From contig NZ_CP061295.1 in assembly GCF_018687535.1 (NCBI RefSeq), positions 1,674,001-1,738,000 of the forward strand: DNA of 64,000 nt, written 5' to 3'. The notes under the pieces were generated by a model. The model was given only the letters and a program-made list of their open reading frames with translations, was not told where the DNA came from and ran no database searches. Origin of the DNA: Polynucleobacter sp. MWH-S4W17 (GTDB taxonomy: Bacteria; Pseudomonadota; Gammaproteobacteria; Burkholderiales; Burkholderiaceae). A program made the translations under genes and the position numbers. Shown piece by piece: positions 1-9,300 of this stretch (position 1 is the first letter of the stretch; every line of letters begins with the position of its first letter).

Positions 1-499
1 CAAACTTTTCTTTGACACCTTCAATATCGAGCTTCTCATTTGTCATCGTATTAATAAGGGTGACCGAAGGATTTACCAATTGCGCTAAATCTTTATCACC
101 AGTAGAAATAATGGTTTCCCAACCTGCTTGGGTGGCTTGGCAAGCCAAAGTCCCAATCACATCGTCAGCCTCTACACCAGATACCATCAATACCGGCCAA
201 CCCAAGGCCTTCACCATGGCATGAATTGGTTCAATCTGTTTAACCAAATCCTCAGGCATGGGGGAGCGATGTGCCTTGTATTCTGAGTACATTTCGTCGC
301 GGAAGGTCTTCCCCTTAGCATCAAAAACACAGGCAATATGGTCGGCCTTAAGCTCAGACCGAGCCCGGCGCATCATATTCACCATGCCATAAATAGCCCC
401 AGTGGGCTCTCCAGCCCCATTTCTGAGGTCTGGCATGGCGTGGAAGGCGCGATAGAGGTAGCTAGAACCGTCTACCAACAAGAGTCTATGTTTAGTCAT
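1..499 (-). CDS. polA: DNA polymerase I, N-terminal part (runs off the left edge)
   Basis: The reading frame is open from an ATG at 499-497 to the window edge, giving the first 166 residues. They match the 5'-3' exonuclease (flap nuclease) domain of Pol[16 protein letters not shown] near the start with the metal-binding Asp10, GVEADDVIG near residue 110 and STGDKDL near 133, acidic metal ligands typical of this fold. Known role: removal of Okazaki RNA primers and gap filling in repair. The Klenow part lies outside the window. There is no Shine-Dalgarno sequence; a TACGAT hexamer ends 6 bases before the ATG, so the mRNA may be leaderless. The start is firm because the homology begins within a few residues of it. 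Confidence 0.95.
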   Translation of the reverse strand, partial: MTKHRLLLVDGSSYLYRAFHAMPDLRNGAGEPTGAIYGMVNMMRRARSELKADHIACVFDAKGKTFRDEMYSEYKAHRSPMPEDLVKQIEPIHAMVKALGWPVLMVSGVEADDVIGTLACQATQAGWETIISTGDKDLAQLVNPSVTLINTMTNEKLDIEGVKEKF

Positions 500-505
500 A
501 ACGCA

Positions 506-515
506 ATCGTACAAT
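506..515. promoter_or_regulatory. Overlapping divergent -10 hexamers of polA and the 583 gene
   Basis: On the minus strand TACGAT (511-506) lies 6 bases before the polA ATG. On the plus strand TACAAT (510-515) lies about 67 bases before the ATG at 583. The two share bases 510-511. No convincing -35 box is visible on either side. Inferred from sequence only. Confidence 0.45.
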
Positions 516-582
516 CTAGTTGTGAATTGCCTACAGGTCTGGTTAAGGAACCGTCCGAGAGTAGGCTTAAAAAGGTGAAAAA

Positions 583-987
583 ATGCATTATTTAACGAAC
601 TTAATTAGCCACTCAATAAGCCAAAGCCTAACCCTAATGAGTTTTTTGGTGGTTTTTGGACTTTTTGGCACGACTGCAGCCCACGCTCAGAATAACAGCC
701 AGGCACTGACCCCATCGGAATTAAACCGTATCAATAGTCAGCCACTCGCACCTGCGGTGAGCGCAAGTGGCGCGACATCCAACCCTGAGCAACGCAAGCC
801 AAACTATCAATACCGAGATAAAAACGGCACCACTGTAACCGAATACAAAGATGTCAATTCTCCAACGCAGGTAGATGTAAAAACGCCCTATACCAGTTAT
901 GAAATGGCGCCGCCTACAACAGTAATGCCAGGACCCCCAAAAGATACTGATCTGATCAGCGTTCCTAGCGTCAGCATTCCCTTTTAA
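583..987 (+). CDS. Small secreted protein, possibly DUF2782-like
   Basis: This is a 134-residue protein of unknown function. Residues 19-35 form a hydrophobic signal peptide ending in AHA before Q36, so the mature protein is probably periplasmic or membrane-associated. After a polar linker, residues 75-90 ([14 protein letters not shown]) resemble the short charged beta motif of the DUF2782 family, which sits beside polA and thrB in other betaproteobacteria; that placement supports the match but the family call is tentative. The tail is rich in proline. AGGTGA stands 6 bases before the ATG and supports this start. It precedes thrB by 22 bases and is probably co-transcribed with it. Confidence 0.7.
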   Translation: MHYLTNLISHSISQSLTLMSFLVVFGLFGTTAAHAQNNSQALTPSELNRINSQPLAPAVSASGATSNPEQRKPNYQYRDKNGTTVTEYKDVNSPTQVDVKTPYTSYEMAPPTTVMPGPPKDTDLISVPSVSIPF

Positions 988-1009
988 CTTAAAAAGCATT
1001 TACTGATTT

Positions 1010-1984
1010 ATGGCTGTATTTACCCCGATCGAGCTTGAGGATATTTCTCAATGGATTGCTCAAGACTTTGATATCGGCCAAGCCACTGAAATTCGTGGCA
1101 TTCATGGTGGTATTGAAAACTCTAATTTTTTCTTAGATACCACTAAAGATGGCAAGAAGCAGGAATATGTTTTAACAATCTTTGAAAGATTATCTGCGGA
1201 ACAACTTCCTTTCTACTTAGAGTTAATGCGCCACCTAGCAAACAAAGGTGTGCCTGTACCCAAGCCGATCGAGAATAAACAGGGCAACATTCTTTTTGCC
1301 CTCAAAGGCAAGCCGGCAGCCATTGTTACCAAGCTACCAGGCCTTTCCAGACTCCAACCAGAAGCCAATCATTGCGCTCTTGTTGGCGAGATGCTAGCGA
1401 AGATGCATTTGGCTGGAAAAGATTTTCCAAAGTCCCAAGAGAATCTTCGTAGCCTTGCTTGGTGGCAGAAAACAATACCTTCGGTATTACCAAACTTAAG
1501 CACGCCCCAGAAAGAGCTCATTACTCATGAGTTACAAACTCAAGAGGAATTTTTTGCCTCAGGCACCTATGATGGATTGCCGCAAGGGGCGAGTCATTGT
1601 GATCTCTTTCGCGACAATGTTTTATTTGATCCCAAAGGATCTGATATCTCTCAAGATCATTTGGGTGGCTTCTTTGATTTTTACTTTGCTGGCACTGATA
1701 AATGGCTATTTGATATCGCCGTCACTGCCAATGATTGGTGTCTTGCAGATAACAAGCAAGATTTAGATCCTGCTCGCTTAGACGCGTTCATGAAAGCCTA
1801 TCAGTCGGTTCGCCCTCTCACCAAAGAAGAGCAAGCTAGCTGGCCACTCATGTTGCGTGCAGCAGCTTTACGCTTCTGGGTTTCAAGACTCTGGGACTTC
1901 TATTTGCCGCGTGATGCGCAGATGCTAACCCCGCATGACCCTACGCACTTTGAACGCATTCTTTTAAGTCGCCGCTCACTATGA
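1010..1984 (+). CDS. thrB: Homoserine kinase (APH-fold type)
   Basis: Phosphorylates L-homoserine with ATP in threonine synthesis. The 324-residue protein is the type found in beta- and gammaproteobacteria such as Pseudomonas, related to aminoglycoside phosphotransferases rather than to GHMP kinases. Visible signatures are an N-terminal GGIENSNFFL nucleotide-loop segment, the catalytic-loop motif HCDLFRDNVLFD near residue 195, and the metal-binding FFDFYFAG about 20 residues later. The length is normal for the family. The TGA overlaps the ATG of the next gene (ATGA at 1981-1984), which suggests translational coupling. Confidence in function is high from the motif set and neighbourhood. Confidence 0.93.
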   Translation: MAVFTPIELEDISQWIAQDFDIGQATEIRGIHGGIENSNFFLDTTKDGKKQEYVLTIFERLSAEQLPFYLELMRHLANKGVPVPKPIENKQGNILFALKGKPAAIVTKLPGLSRLQPEANHCALVGEMLAKMHLAGKDFPKSQENLRSLAWWQKTIPSVLPNLSTPQKELITHELQTQEEFFASGTYDGLPQGASHCDLFRDNVLFDPKGSDISQDHLGGFFDFYFAGTDKWLFDIAVTANDWCLADNKQDLDPARLDAFMKAYQSVRPLTKEEQASWPLMLRAAALRFWVSRLWDFYLPRDAQMLTPHDPTHFERILLSRRSL

Positions 1985-2760
1985 AACTGAATTCCGTAGC
2001 ACCCAAAGAAGGCTACACCTGGATTAGACAAGGCATTTGGCTCTTTAAACAAAATCCCTTGGGCTTTTTAATGCTGGTCTTTATGTACGTCTTTGCAGCG
2101 CAACTAGCAGTCGTCATTCCAGTGATTGGCGTCTTTGCAGTTCTTCTGCTCACGCCAACTCTTTCTGTTGGATTCATGACCGCTTGCCGCCAAGGCATTC
2201 AAAAGGAGCGCATTAGGCCGATGGTCTATTTGATCGCCCTGCGGTCAAGTCTTATTGTGCGAAAGAGAATTCTGCAATTAGGCCTGGTATATGCCGGCAT
2301 GATTTTGTTGCTCAGTTTTATCTTGAGTCTCTTGGTTGACTTTGAATTACTCTTGCCATTAATGACTAGCGATAAACCCATCACACCCGAGGCTTTACGT
2401 CAGGTTTACTTGGTGCTTTTATTTGGCGCCATACTGTACATACCAGTAGCAATGTTGATGTGGTTTTCACCAGTCTTAGTTGCATGGGCCGATATGTCTG
2501 TGCCACAAGCACTCTTCTCTAGCGCATTAGCGTGCTGGGCCAATAAAGCCGCGTTCTTTCTGTATTTAGCTATTTGGAGCGCCATTCTGATTGCCATTCC
2601 GCTAACAGTGGGAATGATTTTTGATGCGCTTGATCTGGGGCAGGCAGCCTCGTTCATCATCGCCCCGATTTCTATGGCGGGCTTGACGATAATGCACTGC
2701 TCTTTTTATGCGACTTGGAAAGCTTGCTTCACAGAAGATGAAGTGGTGTTGCCTGTTTAA
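1981..2760 (+). CDS. BPSS1780-family membrane protein
   Basis: A 259-residue inner-membrane protein with about six hydrophobic helices, beginning with the family's typical cytoplasmic segment (GYTWIRQGIWLFKQNPLGF). This family is common in Burkholderiales and has no known function. It starts four bases before the thrB stop, so its expression is probably tied to thrB, but that does not prove a role in threonine metabolism. It converges on uvrD with only 8 bases between stop codons and no visible terminator. Confidence 0.8.
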   Translation: MKLNSVAPKEGYTWIRQGIWLFKQNPLGFLMLVFMYVFAAQLAVVIPVIGVFAVLLLTPTLSVGFMTACRQGIQKERIRPMVYLIALRSSLIVRKRILQLGLVYAGMILLLSFILSLLVDFELLLPLMTSDKPITPEALRQVYLVLLFGAILYIPVAMLMWFSPVLVAWADMSVPQALFSSALACWANKAAFFLYLAIWSAILIAIPLTVGMIFDALDLGQAASFIIAPISMAGLTIMHCSFYATWKACFTEDEVVLPV

Positions 2761-2768
2761 TTGATTTA

Positions 2769-5135
2769 TCAGTCAATCGCAGCAAGCTTTGCAATACTCA
2801 GCTGTAACCACTTGATGCCATGACGCTTGAAATTAACCTGCGCCCTTGCATCGGCATCCACACCCTCTAAACCAGTCACGCGTCCTTCACCGAACTTCGT
2901 ATGAAACACATTCTGCCCAATGGTGAACGGGTAATTTCCGCGAGGCGGAGAGGCCAGTCTTTTCACTTCCATCGAAGCTGAACCAACTCGCTTCGCCGGT
3001 CTTTGACGTTCAGAACCTGAATCAAAAAAATCATTCGACTCATATTCGCGTTGACGGGTATAGCCATCTTGCCACGTGGATCCCGATCTTGAGCTGCCAC
3101 CACCCCAGCGAGCATCTCTTGCTTTAGGGGTGAGCCATTTCAATGAATCGGATGGAAGCTCTTCTAGGAAGCGGGAAGGCATGTTGTAGCGTACCTGGCC
3201 ATGCAACATCCGTGATTGAGTGTGTGAGAGATACAGACGCTCCTTGGCACGTGTAATCGCCACATACATCAAACGTCGTTCTTCCTCCAAGCCGTTTTGC
3301 TCATTCACACTGTTCTCATGGGGAAATAAACCCTCTTCAAGACCGGTAATGAACACTGAAGTGAACTCTAAACCCTTGGCTGAGTGCACCGTCATTAACT
3401 GCACAGCATCTTGTCCGGCTTGGGCTTGATTATCGCCAGCCTCTAATGAGGCGTGGGATAGGAAAGCGGCCAAAGGTGAAACCTCGATAACGCCGGGAGC
3501 ATTTTCCTCCGGCAACATTGCGGCGGCTGCATCTTGACCGTAACCTTCCTCAGCAATAAAGGCAGTAGCAGCGTTAATCAATTCCTGCAAGTTCTCGACG
3601 CGATCTTGTCCTTCACGCTCAGAGAGGTAGTGCTGAATCAAGCCACTATGCTGAATTACAAATTCGACTGTTTCTGGCAAAGTGTTGTGACGGGTGGCTT
3701 CACGCATGTGGTCTACTAAACGCACAAATCCACTTAGCGCAGCACCGGCTTTACCTTCTAAAGTAGAGGCAGCTAGGTATAAAGAACATTGTTGTGCCCT
3801 GGCAGCATCTTGCAAGGCTTCAATTGATCTCGCCCCAATTCCGCGGGTTGGAAAATTCACGACTCGAGAGAATGAAGTGTCGTCATTCGGATTTTCGAGC
3901 AAGCGTAAGTATGCGAGTGCATGTTTAATTTCAGCACGTTCGAAGAAGCGCAAACCGCCATACACACGATACGGAATACCCGCAGAAAATAATGCGTGCT
4001 CAATAATGCGTGACTGGGCATTACTACGATAGAGCAAAGCTACTTCAGTACGCTTGATACCACTATTGACTAAAGCCTTGATTTCGTCCACCAGCCAAGC
4101 GGCTTCGGCATGATCGCTCGGTGCTTCATAGATACGGACTGGCTCGCCATGACCAGCATCCGTTCGCAGGTTTTTACCCAGGCGCTCAGAGTTATTCGCA
4201 ATCAGGTGATTTGCCGTATCTAAAATATGGCCGTGTGAGCGATAGTTCTGCTCTAACTTCACCATCAATGGGTGATATTGCTTTTCATAGAGACGCATAT
4301 TTTCAACGTCGGCGCCACGGAATGCATAAATACTTTGATCATCATCCCCCACCGCAAAAACGGAACTACTACCCATGCCACTGACATTGATGCGACTTGC
4401 GTCATGACCCGATAACAATTTAAGCCATGCATATTGCAAAGCATTGGTATCTTGAAACTCATCAATCAAAATATGACGAAAGCGCTCTTGATAGTGAGTC
4501 CGAATCGCCTCGCTATGTTTGAGTAATTCATAACTGCGCAATAAGAGTTCAGCAAAATCCACCACACCTTCGCGCTGACATTGTTCATCGTAAGCCGCAT
4601 ACAGTTGCGCCATCTTGGCTTGGAAGTCATCGCCAAGCGCTAAATCTTTTGCGCGTTGACCGCGCTCCTTGGCGTGGGCAATAAAGTATTGCAACTGCTT
4701 TGCAGGATATTTTTCATCATCGACTTTTAAACCCTTCAACAGGCGCTTAATTGCCGATAGTTGATCTTGGGTATCTAAGATTTGGAAAGTCGACGGTAAA
4801 CCCGCTTCCTTGTGATGAGCGCGCAATAAACGATTACAAAGACCATGAAAGGTACCAATCCACATCCCCCGCGTATTGATTGGCAGCATGGCACTGAGAC
4901 GAAGCATCATCTCTTTGGCAGCCTTATTGGTGAAGGTCACCGCTAGGACGCCAATAGGGGATACCTGGCCGGTCTGAATCAACCAGGCTATACGGGTGGT
5001 GAGGACGCGGGTCTTGCCGCTCCCTGCCCCAGCCAAAATCAAGGCTGATTGGGCTTGGCCATTTTCGTGGACGGGCGGGAGGGTCACTGCCTCGCGCTGT
5101 TCTGGATTGAGGTTCGCGAGCAAGTCTGAGTACAT
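2769..5135 (-). CDS. uvrD: UvrD/PcrA-type DNA helicase
   Basis: A 788-residue superfamily 1A 3'-5' helicase acting in nucleotide-excision and mismatch repair. Motifs in order: Q-motif NPEQREAV near residue 10, Walker A AGAGSGKT at 35-42, Walker B DEFQDTN near 226, motif [17 protein letters not shown] near 265, motif [15 protein letters not shown] and motif [13 protein letters not shown]. The last 60 residues ([14 protein letters not shown]...) match the Tudor-like C-terminal domain that binds RNA polymerase in UvrD/PcrA. The choice between UvrD and Rep rests on that C-terminal domain. The ATG has no Shine-Dalgarno; a TATAAT on the minus strand ends 7 bases upstream. Confidence 0.93.
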   Translation of the reverse strand: MYSDLLANLNPEQREAVTLPPVHENGQAQSALILAGAGSGKTRVLTTRIAWLIQTGQVSPIGVLAVTFTNKAAKEMMLRLSAMLPINTRGMWIGTFHGLCNRLLRAHHKEAGLPSTFQILDTQDQLSAIKRLLKGLKVDDEKYPAKQLQYFIAHAKERGQRAKDLALGDDFQAKMAQLYAAYDEQCQREGVVDFAELLLRSYELLKHSEAIRTHYQERFRHILIDEFQDTNALQYAWLKLLSGHDASRINVSGMGSSSVFAVGDDDQSIYAFRGADVENMRLYEKQYHPLMVKLEQNYRSHGHILDTANHLIANNSERLGKNLRTDAGHGEPVRIYEAPSDHAEAAWLVDEIKALVNSGIKRTEVALLYRSNAQSRIIEHALFSAGIPYRVYGGLRFFERAEIKHALAYLRLLENPNDDTSFSRVVNFPTRGIGARSIEALQDAARAQQCSLYLAASTLEGKAGAALSGFVRLVDHMREATRHNTLPETVEFVIQHSGLIQHYLSEREGQDRVENLQELINAATAFIAEEGYGQDAAAAMLPEENAPGVIEVSPLAAFLSHASLEAGDNQAQAGQDAVQLMTVHSAKGLEFTSVFITGLEEGLFPHENSVNEQNGLEEERRLMYVAITRAKERLYLSHTQSRMLHGQVRYNMPSRFLEELPSDSLKWLTPKARDARWGGGSSRSGSTWQDGYTRQREYESNDFFDSGSERQRPAKRVGSASMEVKRLASPPRGNYPFTIGQNVFHTKFGEGRVTGLEGVDADARAQVNFKRHGIKWLQLSIAKLAAID

Positions 5136-5142
5136 CAGCCCA

Positions 5143-5150
5143 ATTATAAT
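5143..5150. promoter_or_regulatory. Palindromic -10 shared by uvrD and valS
   Basis: The ten bases AATTATAATT (5142-5151) are a perfect palindrome containing TATAAT on both strands: plus strand 5145-5150, minus strand 5148-5143. The uvrD ATG (5135) follows the minus-strand hexamer by 7 bases and the valS ATG (5160) follows the plus-strand hexamer by 9, so both transcripts would start at or within a few bases of their start codons. No good -35 box was seen. Confidence 0.55.
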
Positions 5151-5159
5151 TTGCCTCTT

Positions 5160-8051
5160 ATGCCAAATGCCTCAAATACCCCTAATTCACCAGCGGCCAG
5201 CTCAGCGGACGAGCTCGCCAAATCCTATGAACCCGCCCCGATAGAGGCCTACTGGGGTCCAGAGTGGGAACGTCGAGGTATCGCCGACTCCACCATGGAT
5301 GAGGGCAAGGGGGACTTTTCTATTCAGCTGCCACCGCCTAATGTAACCGGCACCCTGCATATGGGTCATGCTTTCAATCAAACCATCATGGATGGCTTGG
5401 TACGTCATGCGCGAATGTCAGGCAAAAATACATTATGGGTACCGGGCACCGATCATGCCGGTATTGCGACTCAAATTGTTGTGGAGCGTCAACTCGATGC
5501 GCAAAAAGTGTCTCGCCACGATTTGGGCCGTGACAAGTTTTTAGAAAAAGTATGGGAGTGGAAAGAAACTTCCGGCAACACAATTACCCGCCAAATTCGT
5601 CGCCTAGGTGCTTCGATCGATTGGGGCAAAGAATATTTCACGATGGACAGCAAGATGTCCAAGGCAGTTGTCGAAGTCTTTGTCCGCCTACATGAACAAG
5701 GTTTGATTTACCGCGGCAAGCGCTTGGTGAACTGGGATCCTGTTTTAGGTACGGCAGTTTCTGATTTAGAAGTAGTGAGCGAAGAAGAAGATGGATCAAT
5801 GTGGCATATCCGCTATCCATTGACCGATGGCTCTGGCCACCTCACTGTTGCCACTACCCGCCCAGAAACACTATTGGGTGACGTTGCCGTCATGGTGAAC
5901 CCAGAAGACGAGCGCTATAAACATCTCATCGGCAAGTCAGTGGGTTTGCCTTTGTGCGATCGCCAAATCCCCGTGATTGTTGATGACTATGTGGATTTGA
6001 ATTTTGGTACTGGCGTTGTAAAAGTCACTCCTGCGCATGACTTTAATGACTATGCAGTAGGTCAACGCCATCAGTTACCAATGATCAACATCCTCACTTT
6101 GGATGCCAAGATCAATGAGAATGCTCCGGCTGCGTATCAAGGTATGGAAAGATTCGCAGCACGCAAGCAAGTCGTTTCTGATTTAGAGGCTGCTGGCTTA
6201 TTGGAAAAAGTTCAGCCCCATAAATTAATGGTGCCACGCGGTGATCGCACCCAAACCATTATTGAACCCATGCTCACTGACCAATGGTTTGTGGCGATGT
6301 CCAAACCTAGTCCCGATAACAAGTATCAACCCGGCTCCTCGATTGCTGGCGCCGCCTTAGATGCAGTAACCAAGGGCGATATCAAGCTGGTTCCAGAAAA
6401 CTGGATTAACACCTATACCCAGTGGTTAGAGAATATTCAAGACTGGTGCATCTCCCGTCAACTCTGGTGGGGCCATCAAATCCCCGCTTGGTATGGCGAT
6501 GATGGGCAAATTTTTGTGGGGCGCTCCGAGGAAGAGGCTAAAGCGAAAGCTGCTGCGGCTGGTTACACCGGCAAACTCAACCGTGACCCTGACGTTCTGG
6601 ATACTTGGTTCAGCTCTGCGCTCGTACCATTTAGCTCTTTAGGTTGGCCAGAAGAAACGCCTGCCTTAAATCACTTCTTGCCTTCATCTGTTTTGGTGAC
6701 TGGCTTTGACATCATCTTTTTCTGGGTAGCACGCATGGTCATGATGACCTGCCACTTCACCGGAAAAGTACCTTTTCATACCGTCTATGTTCATGGCCTG
6801 GTTCGGGATGCTGAGGGTCAGAAGATGAGCAAATCTAAAGGTAACACTTTGGACCCAATTGATTTGATTGACGGCATCAAGATTGAAGAACTAATAGGCA
6901 AGAGAACTACTGGCCTCATGAATCCAAAACAAGCCGAGAGTATTAGCAAGAAAACAAAGAAAGAGTTTCCGGATGGTATTCCTGCGTTTGGAACTGATGC
7001 ACTGCGCTTTACTTTTGCCTCTTTAGCTTCGCTGGGTCGCAATATTAACTTTGATCAAAAGCGTTGTGAAGGCTATCGTAATTTCTGCAACAAGCTTTGG
7101 AATGCCACTCGCTTTGTGCTCATGAATTGCTCTGGTGGCGATGAAGACAATGGCTTTGCGCCTTGTGATCATCAGTGCGGCCCTGATGGCTATTTGGATT
7201 TTTCGCCGGCTGATCGTTGGATAGTTTCTCAACTACAAAGGGCTGAAGCCGAGGTAGCTAAAGGCTTTGAAGCTTATCGCTTTGACAATATTGCCAGCAG
7301 CATTTACCAATTTGTTTGGGATGAGTATTGCGATTGGTATCTAGAGCTTGCTAAGGTGCAATTACAGACCGGTACACCAGCACAGCAACGTGCCACTCGC
7401 CGTACCCTCTTGCGTGTCCTGGAAACCATTTTACGCATGGCACATCCTTTAATTCCATTCATTACCGAAACACTTTGGCAGACTGTTGGCCCTAAATCTG
7501 GAAAAGTTTTAGCACAGCAAGAAAAACAAACCATTGCGCTCCAACCTTATCCTGTTGCTCAGCCTGAAAAGATTGATGAGAAGAGTGAAGCCTGGGTTGC
7601 GCAGATCAAAGCAATCGTGGATGCCTGCAGAAATCTTCGTGGCGAGATGCAGGTTCCTCCCGGTCAAAAGGTGCCGCTCTGGATCTGCGGTCCAAAAGAG
7701 TTTCTGGAAAAAGCGACCCCTTATCTCATGGCGCTTGCTAAATTAACTGAGGTCAAAATCTACAGCGATGAATCTGCTTTAGAAAAAGATGCTCCAGGCG
7801 CGCCAATTGCCTTGGTGGGCGATATCAAGCTCTTACTCAAGATTGAAGTGGATGTTGGCGCCGAAAGAATCCGTCTAGGCAAGGAAATTGAGCGCTTAGC
7901 CATTGAAATCAATAAAGCCAAGGGCAAATTGACCAATGAAAGCTTCTTGGCTCGCGCGCCAGCTGATGTTGTTGCTCAAGAAAAACAACGTCTTGCTGGC
8001 TTTGAGCAAAATCATGAGAAGCTTGTTGCACAATTAGAGCGTCTTAAATAA
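5160..8051 (+). CDS. valS: Valyl-tRNA synthetase
   Basis: Charges tRNA-Val. Class I synthetase of 963 residues, normal length. The HIGH-box variant is [13 protein letters not shown] near residue 66, the KMSKS loop is [10 protein letters not shown] near 555, and [18 protein letters not shown] marks the Ile/Leu/Val core. The last about 65 residues form the ValS-specific coiled-coil arm ([23 protein letters not shown]). I chose the ATG at 5160 over the in-frame TTG at 5151, which directly abuts the TATAAT and would leave no room for transcription start. galU follows after 22 bases. Confidence 0.95.
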   Translation: MPNASNTPNSPAASSADELAKSYEPAPIEAYWGPEWERRGIADSTMDEGKGDFSIQLPPPNVTGTLHMGHAFNQTIMDGLVRHARMSGKNTLWVPGTDHAGIATQIVVERQLDAQKVSRHDLGRDKFLEKVWEWKETSGNTITRQIRRLGASIDWGKEYFTMDSKMSKAVVEVFVRLHEQGLIYRGKRLVNWDPVLGTAVSDLEVVSEEEDGSMWHIRYPLTDGSGHLTVATTRPETLLGDVAVMVNPEDERYKHLIGKSVGLPLCDRQIPVIVDDYVDLNFGTGVVKVTPAHDFNDYAVGQRHQLPMINILTLDAKINENAPAAYQGMERFAARKQVVSDLEAAGLLEKVQPHKLMVPRGDRTQTIIEPMLTDQWFVAMSKPSPDNKYQPGSSIAGAALDAVTKGDIKLVPENWINTYTQWLENIQDWCISRQLWWGHQIPAWYGDDGQIFVGRSEEEAKAKAAAAGYTGKLNRDPDVLDTWFSSALVPFSSLGWPEETPALNHFLPSSVLVTGFDIIFFWVARMVMMTCHFTGKVPFHTVYVHGLVRDAEGQKMSKSKGNTLDPIDLIDGIKIEELIGKRTTGLMNPKQAESISKKTKKEFPDGIPAFGTDALRFTFASLASLGRNINFDQKRCEGYRNFCNKLWNATRFVLMNCSGGDEDNGFAPCDHQCGPDGYLDFSPADRWIVSQLQRAEAEVAKGFEAYRFDNIASSIYQFVWDEYCDWYLELAKVQLQTGTPAQQRATRRTLLRVLETILRMAHPLIPFITETLWQTVGPKSGKVLAQQEKQTIALQPYPVAQPEKIDEKSEAWVAQIKAIVDACRNLRGEMQVPPGQKVPLWICGPKEFLEKATPYLMALAKLTEVKIYSDESALEKDAPGAPIALVGDIKLLLKIEVDVGAERIRLGKEIERLAIEINKAKGKLTNESFLARAPADVVAQEKQRLAGFEQNHEKLVAQLERLK

Positions 8052-8073
8052 AAACGGTAAGAACGGACCACCC

Positions 8074-8964
8074 ATGTCAATCCATTTCGGCTCCAAAAAA
8101 GTAACTAAGGCTGTATTTCCTGTTGCGGGATTTGGTACGCGCTTTTTGCCCGCCACTAAAGCCAGCCCAAAAGAAATGCTCAATGTGGTGGACAAGCCGC
8201 TGATTCAGTACGCGGTAGATGAGGCTGTTGCGGCCGGTATTACAGAGCTCATTTTCGTGACGGGCCGTAGCAAACGCGCGATTGAAGATCACTTTGATAA
8301 AGCCTACGAGCTAGAGGCAGCGCTAGAAGCGAAGAACAAACAGGACCTCCTCCAACTTGTTCGCAGTGTTAAACCCGACAATGTGGACTGCATCTACATT
8401 AGACAAGCCGAACCATTGGGATTAGGTCATGCAGTTCTCTGCGCCGCCCGGGTAGTGGGTGACGAGCCGTTTGCAGTGATCTTAGCTGATGACCTTTTGG
8501 ATGGTCAGCCACCAGTACTTTCACAAATGCTCAAAGTATATGAAGAGCAAGAAGGATCGGTATTGGCAGTAGAAAAAATCGACCCCGCCAAAAGTAGCTC
8601 ATATGGAATTGTCTCGGGGGATGAGGTTAGCAAAGGTATTTATCGCCTCAATGGCATTGTCGAGAAACCGAAGCCAATAGATGCGCCTTCTGACCTCGCG
8701 GTAGTTGGGCGCTATGTGCTCTCAGCAAAGATTTTTGATCACATTCGTAATGTGAAGCCTGGCGCCGGCGGAGAAATTCAACTCACCGATGCCATTGCTG
8801 CATTACTAAAAGAAGAGCCTGTATTCGCTTACGAATATGATGGCGTTCGCTATGACTGCGGTAGTAAGTTGGGCTACCTCAAAGCTTCTGTAGATTTTGC
8901 TCTACGGCACAAAGAAGTTGGCGAAGAATTCGCTGAGTATTTAAGAGGCTGGTCTTTAAAGTAA
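8074..8964 (+). CDS. galU: UTP-glucose-1-phosphate uridylyltransferase
   Basis: Makes UDP-glucose from UTP and glucose-1-phosphate for surface polysaccharides. The 296-residue protein shows the nucleotidyltransferase signature [22 protein letters not shown] near residues 15-37 (given here as a family landmark), [14 protein letters not shown], the metal-binding ADDLLDG segment and the sugar-binding VEKPKP. Length is standard. It lies 22 bases after valS and ends before a strong terminator, so it is probably the last gene of a valS-galU unit. Confidence 0.94.
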   Translation: MSIHFGSKKVTKAVFPVAGFGTRFLPATKASPKEMLNVVDKPLIQYAVDEAVAAGITELIFVTGRSKRAIEDHFDKAYELEAALEAKNKQDLLQLVRSVKPDNVDCIYIRQAEPLGLGHAVLCAARVVGDEPFAVILADDLLDGQPPVLSQMLKVYEEQEGSVLAVEKIDPAKSSSYGIVSGDEVSKGIYRLNGIVEKPKPIDAPSDLAVVGRYVLSAKIFDHIRNVKPGAGGEIQLTDAIAALLKEEPVFAYEYDGVRYDCGSKLGYLKASVDFALRHKEVGEEFAEYLRGWSLK

Positions 8965-8984
8965 CCCTCCGAGGCTAGATATGC

Positions 8985-9017
8985 AAAAGGCAGAGATGAG
9001 TCTCTGCCTTTTTGTTT
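8985..9017 (+). terminator. Rho-independent terminator after galU
   Basis: A perfect 12-bp stem, AAAAGGCAGAGA (8985-8996) with TCTCTGCCTTTT (9001-9012), has a 4-base loop and continues into a T-rich tail. Its A-rich left arm could also serve the leftward alaS-tusA transcript. Confidence 0.9.
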
Positions 9018-9054
9018 AGTCCCCTACCAAGAAGTATGAACGCCAGACTATTTC

Positions 9055-9300
9055 TTACCTACGCTTCATAAAGAAAACCAGTACATCACCTTCCGTAGTG
9101 CTTGCAAGCAACTCATTTCCAGTTTGCTTAGCAAATGCAGGGAAGTCATGAGCGGCGCCCGCATCGGTTGCCTTAATCTTTAAGACTTCACCTGACTGCA
9201 TCGTTGCCAATGCTTTTTTAGTACGCAAGATAGGCAATGGGCAGTTCATACCAATCGCATCTACCTCTGCATTAAAAGCAATATTCACTGGTTCACTCAT
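9055..9300 (-). CDS. TusA-family sulfur carrier protein
   Basis: An 81-residue protein of the TusA/SirA fold. The signature CPLP motif with the sulfur-accepting Cys20 is intact ([16 protein letters not shown]). Members relay persulfide sulfur, for tRNA 2-thiouridine synthesis in the case of TusA itself; other paralogues serve molybdenum cofactor or dissimilatory sulfur pathways, so the exact substrate is open. Its ATG overlaps the alaS stop (ATGA at 9297-9300), so it is translated from the alaS mRNA. No separate promoter is visible. Confidence 0.85.
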   Translation of the reverse strand: MSEPVNIAFNAEVDAIGMNCPLPILRTKKALATMQSGEVLKIKATDAGAAHDFPAFAKQTGNELLASTTEGDVLVFFMKRR

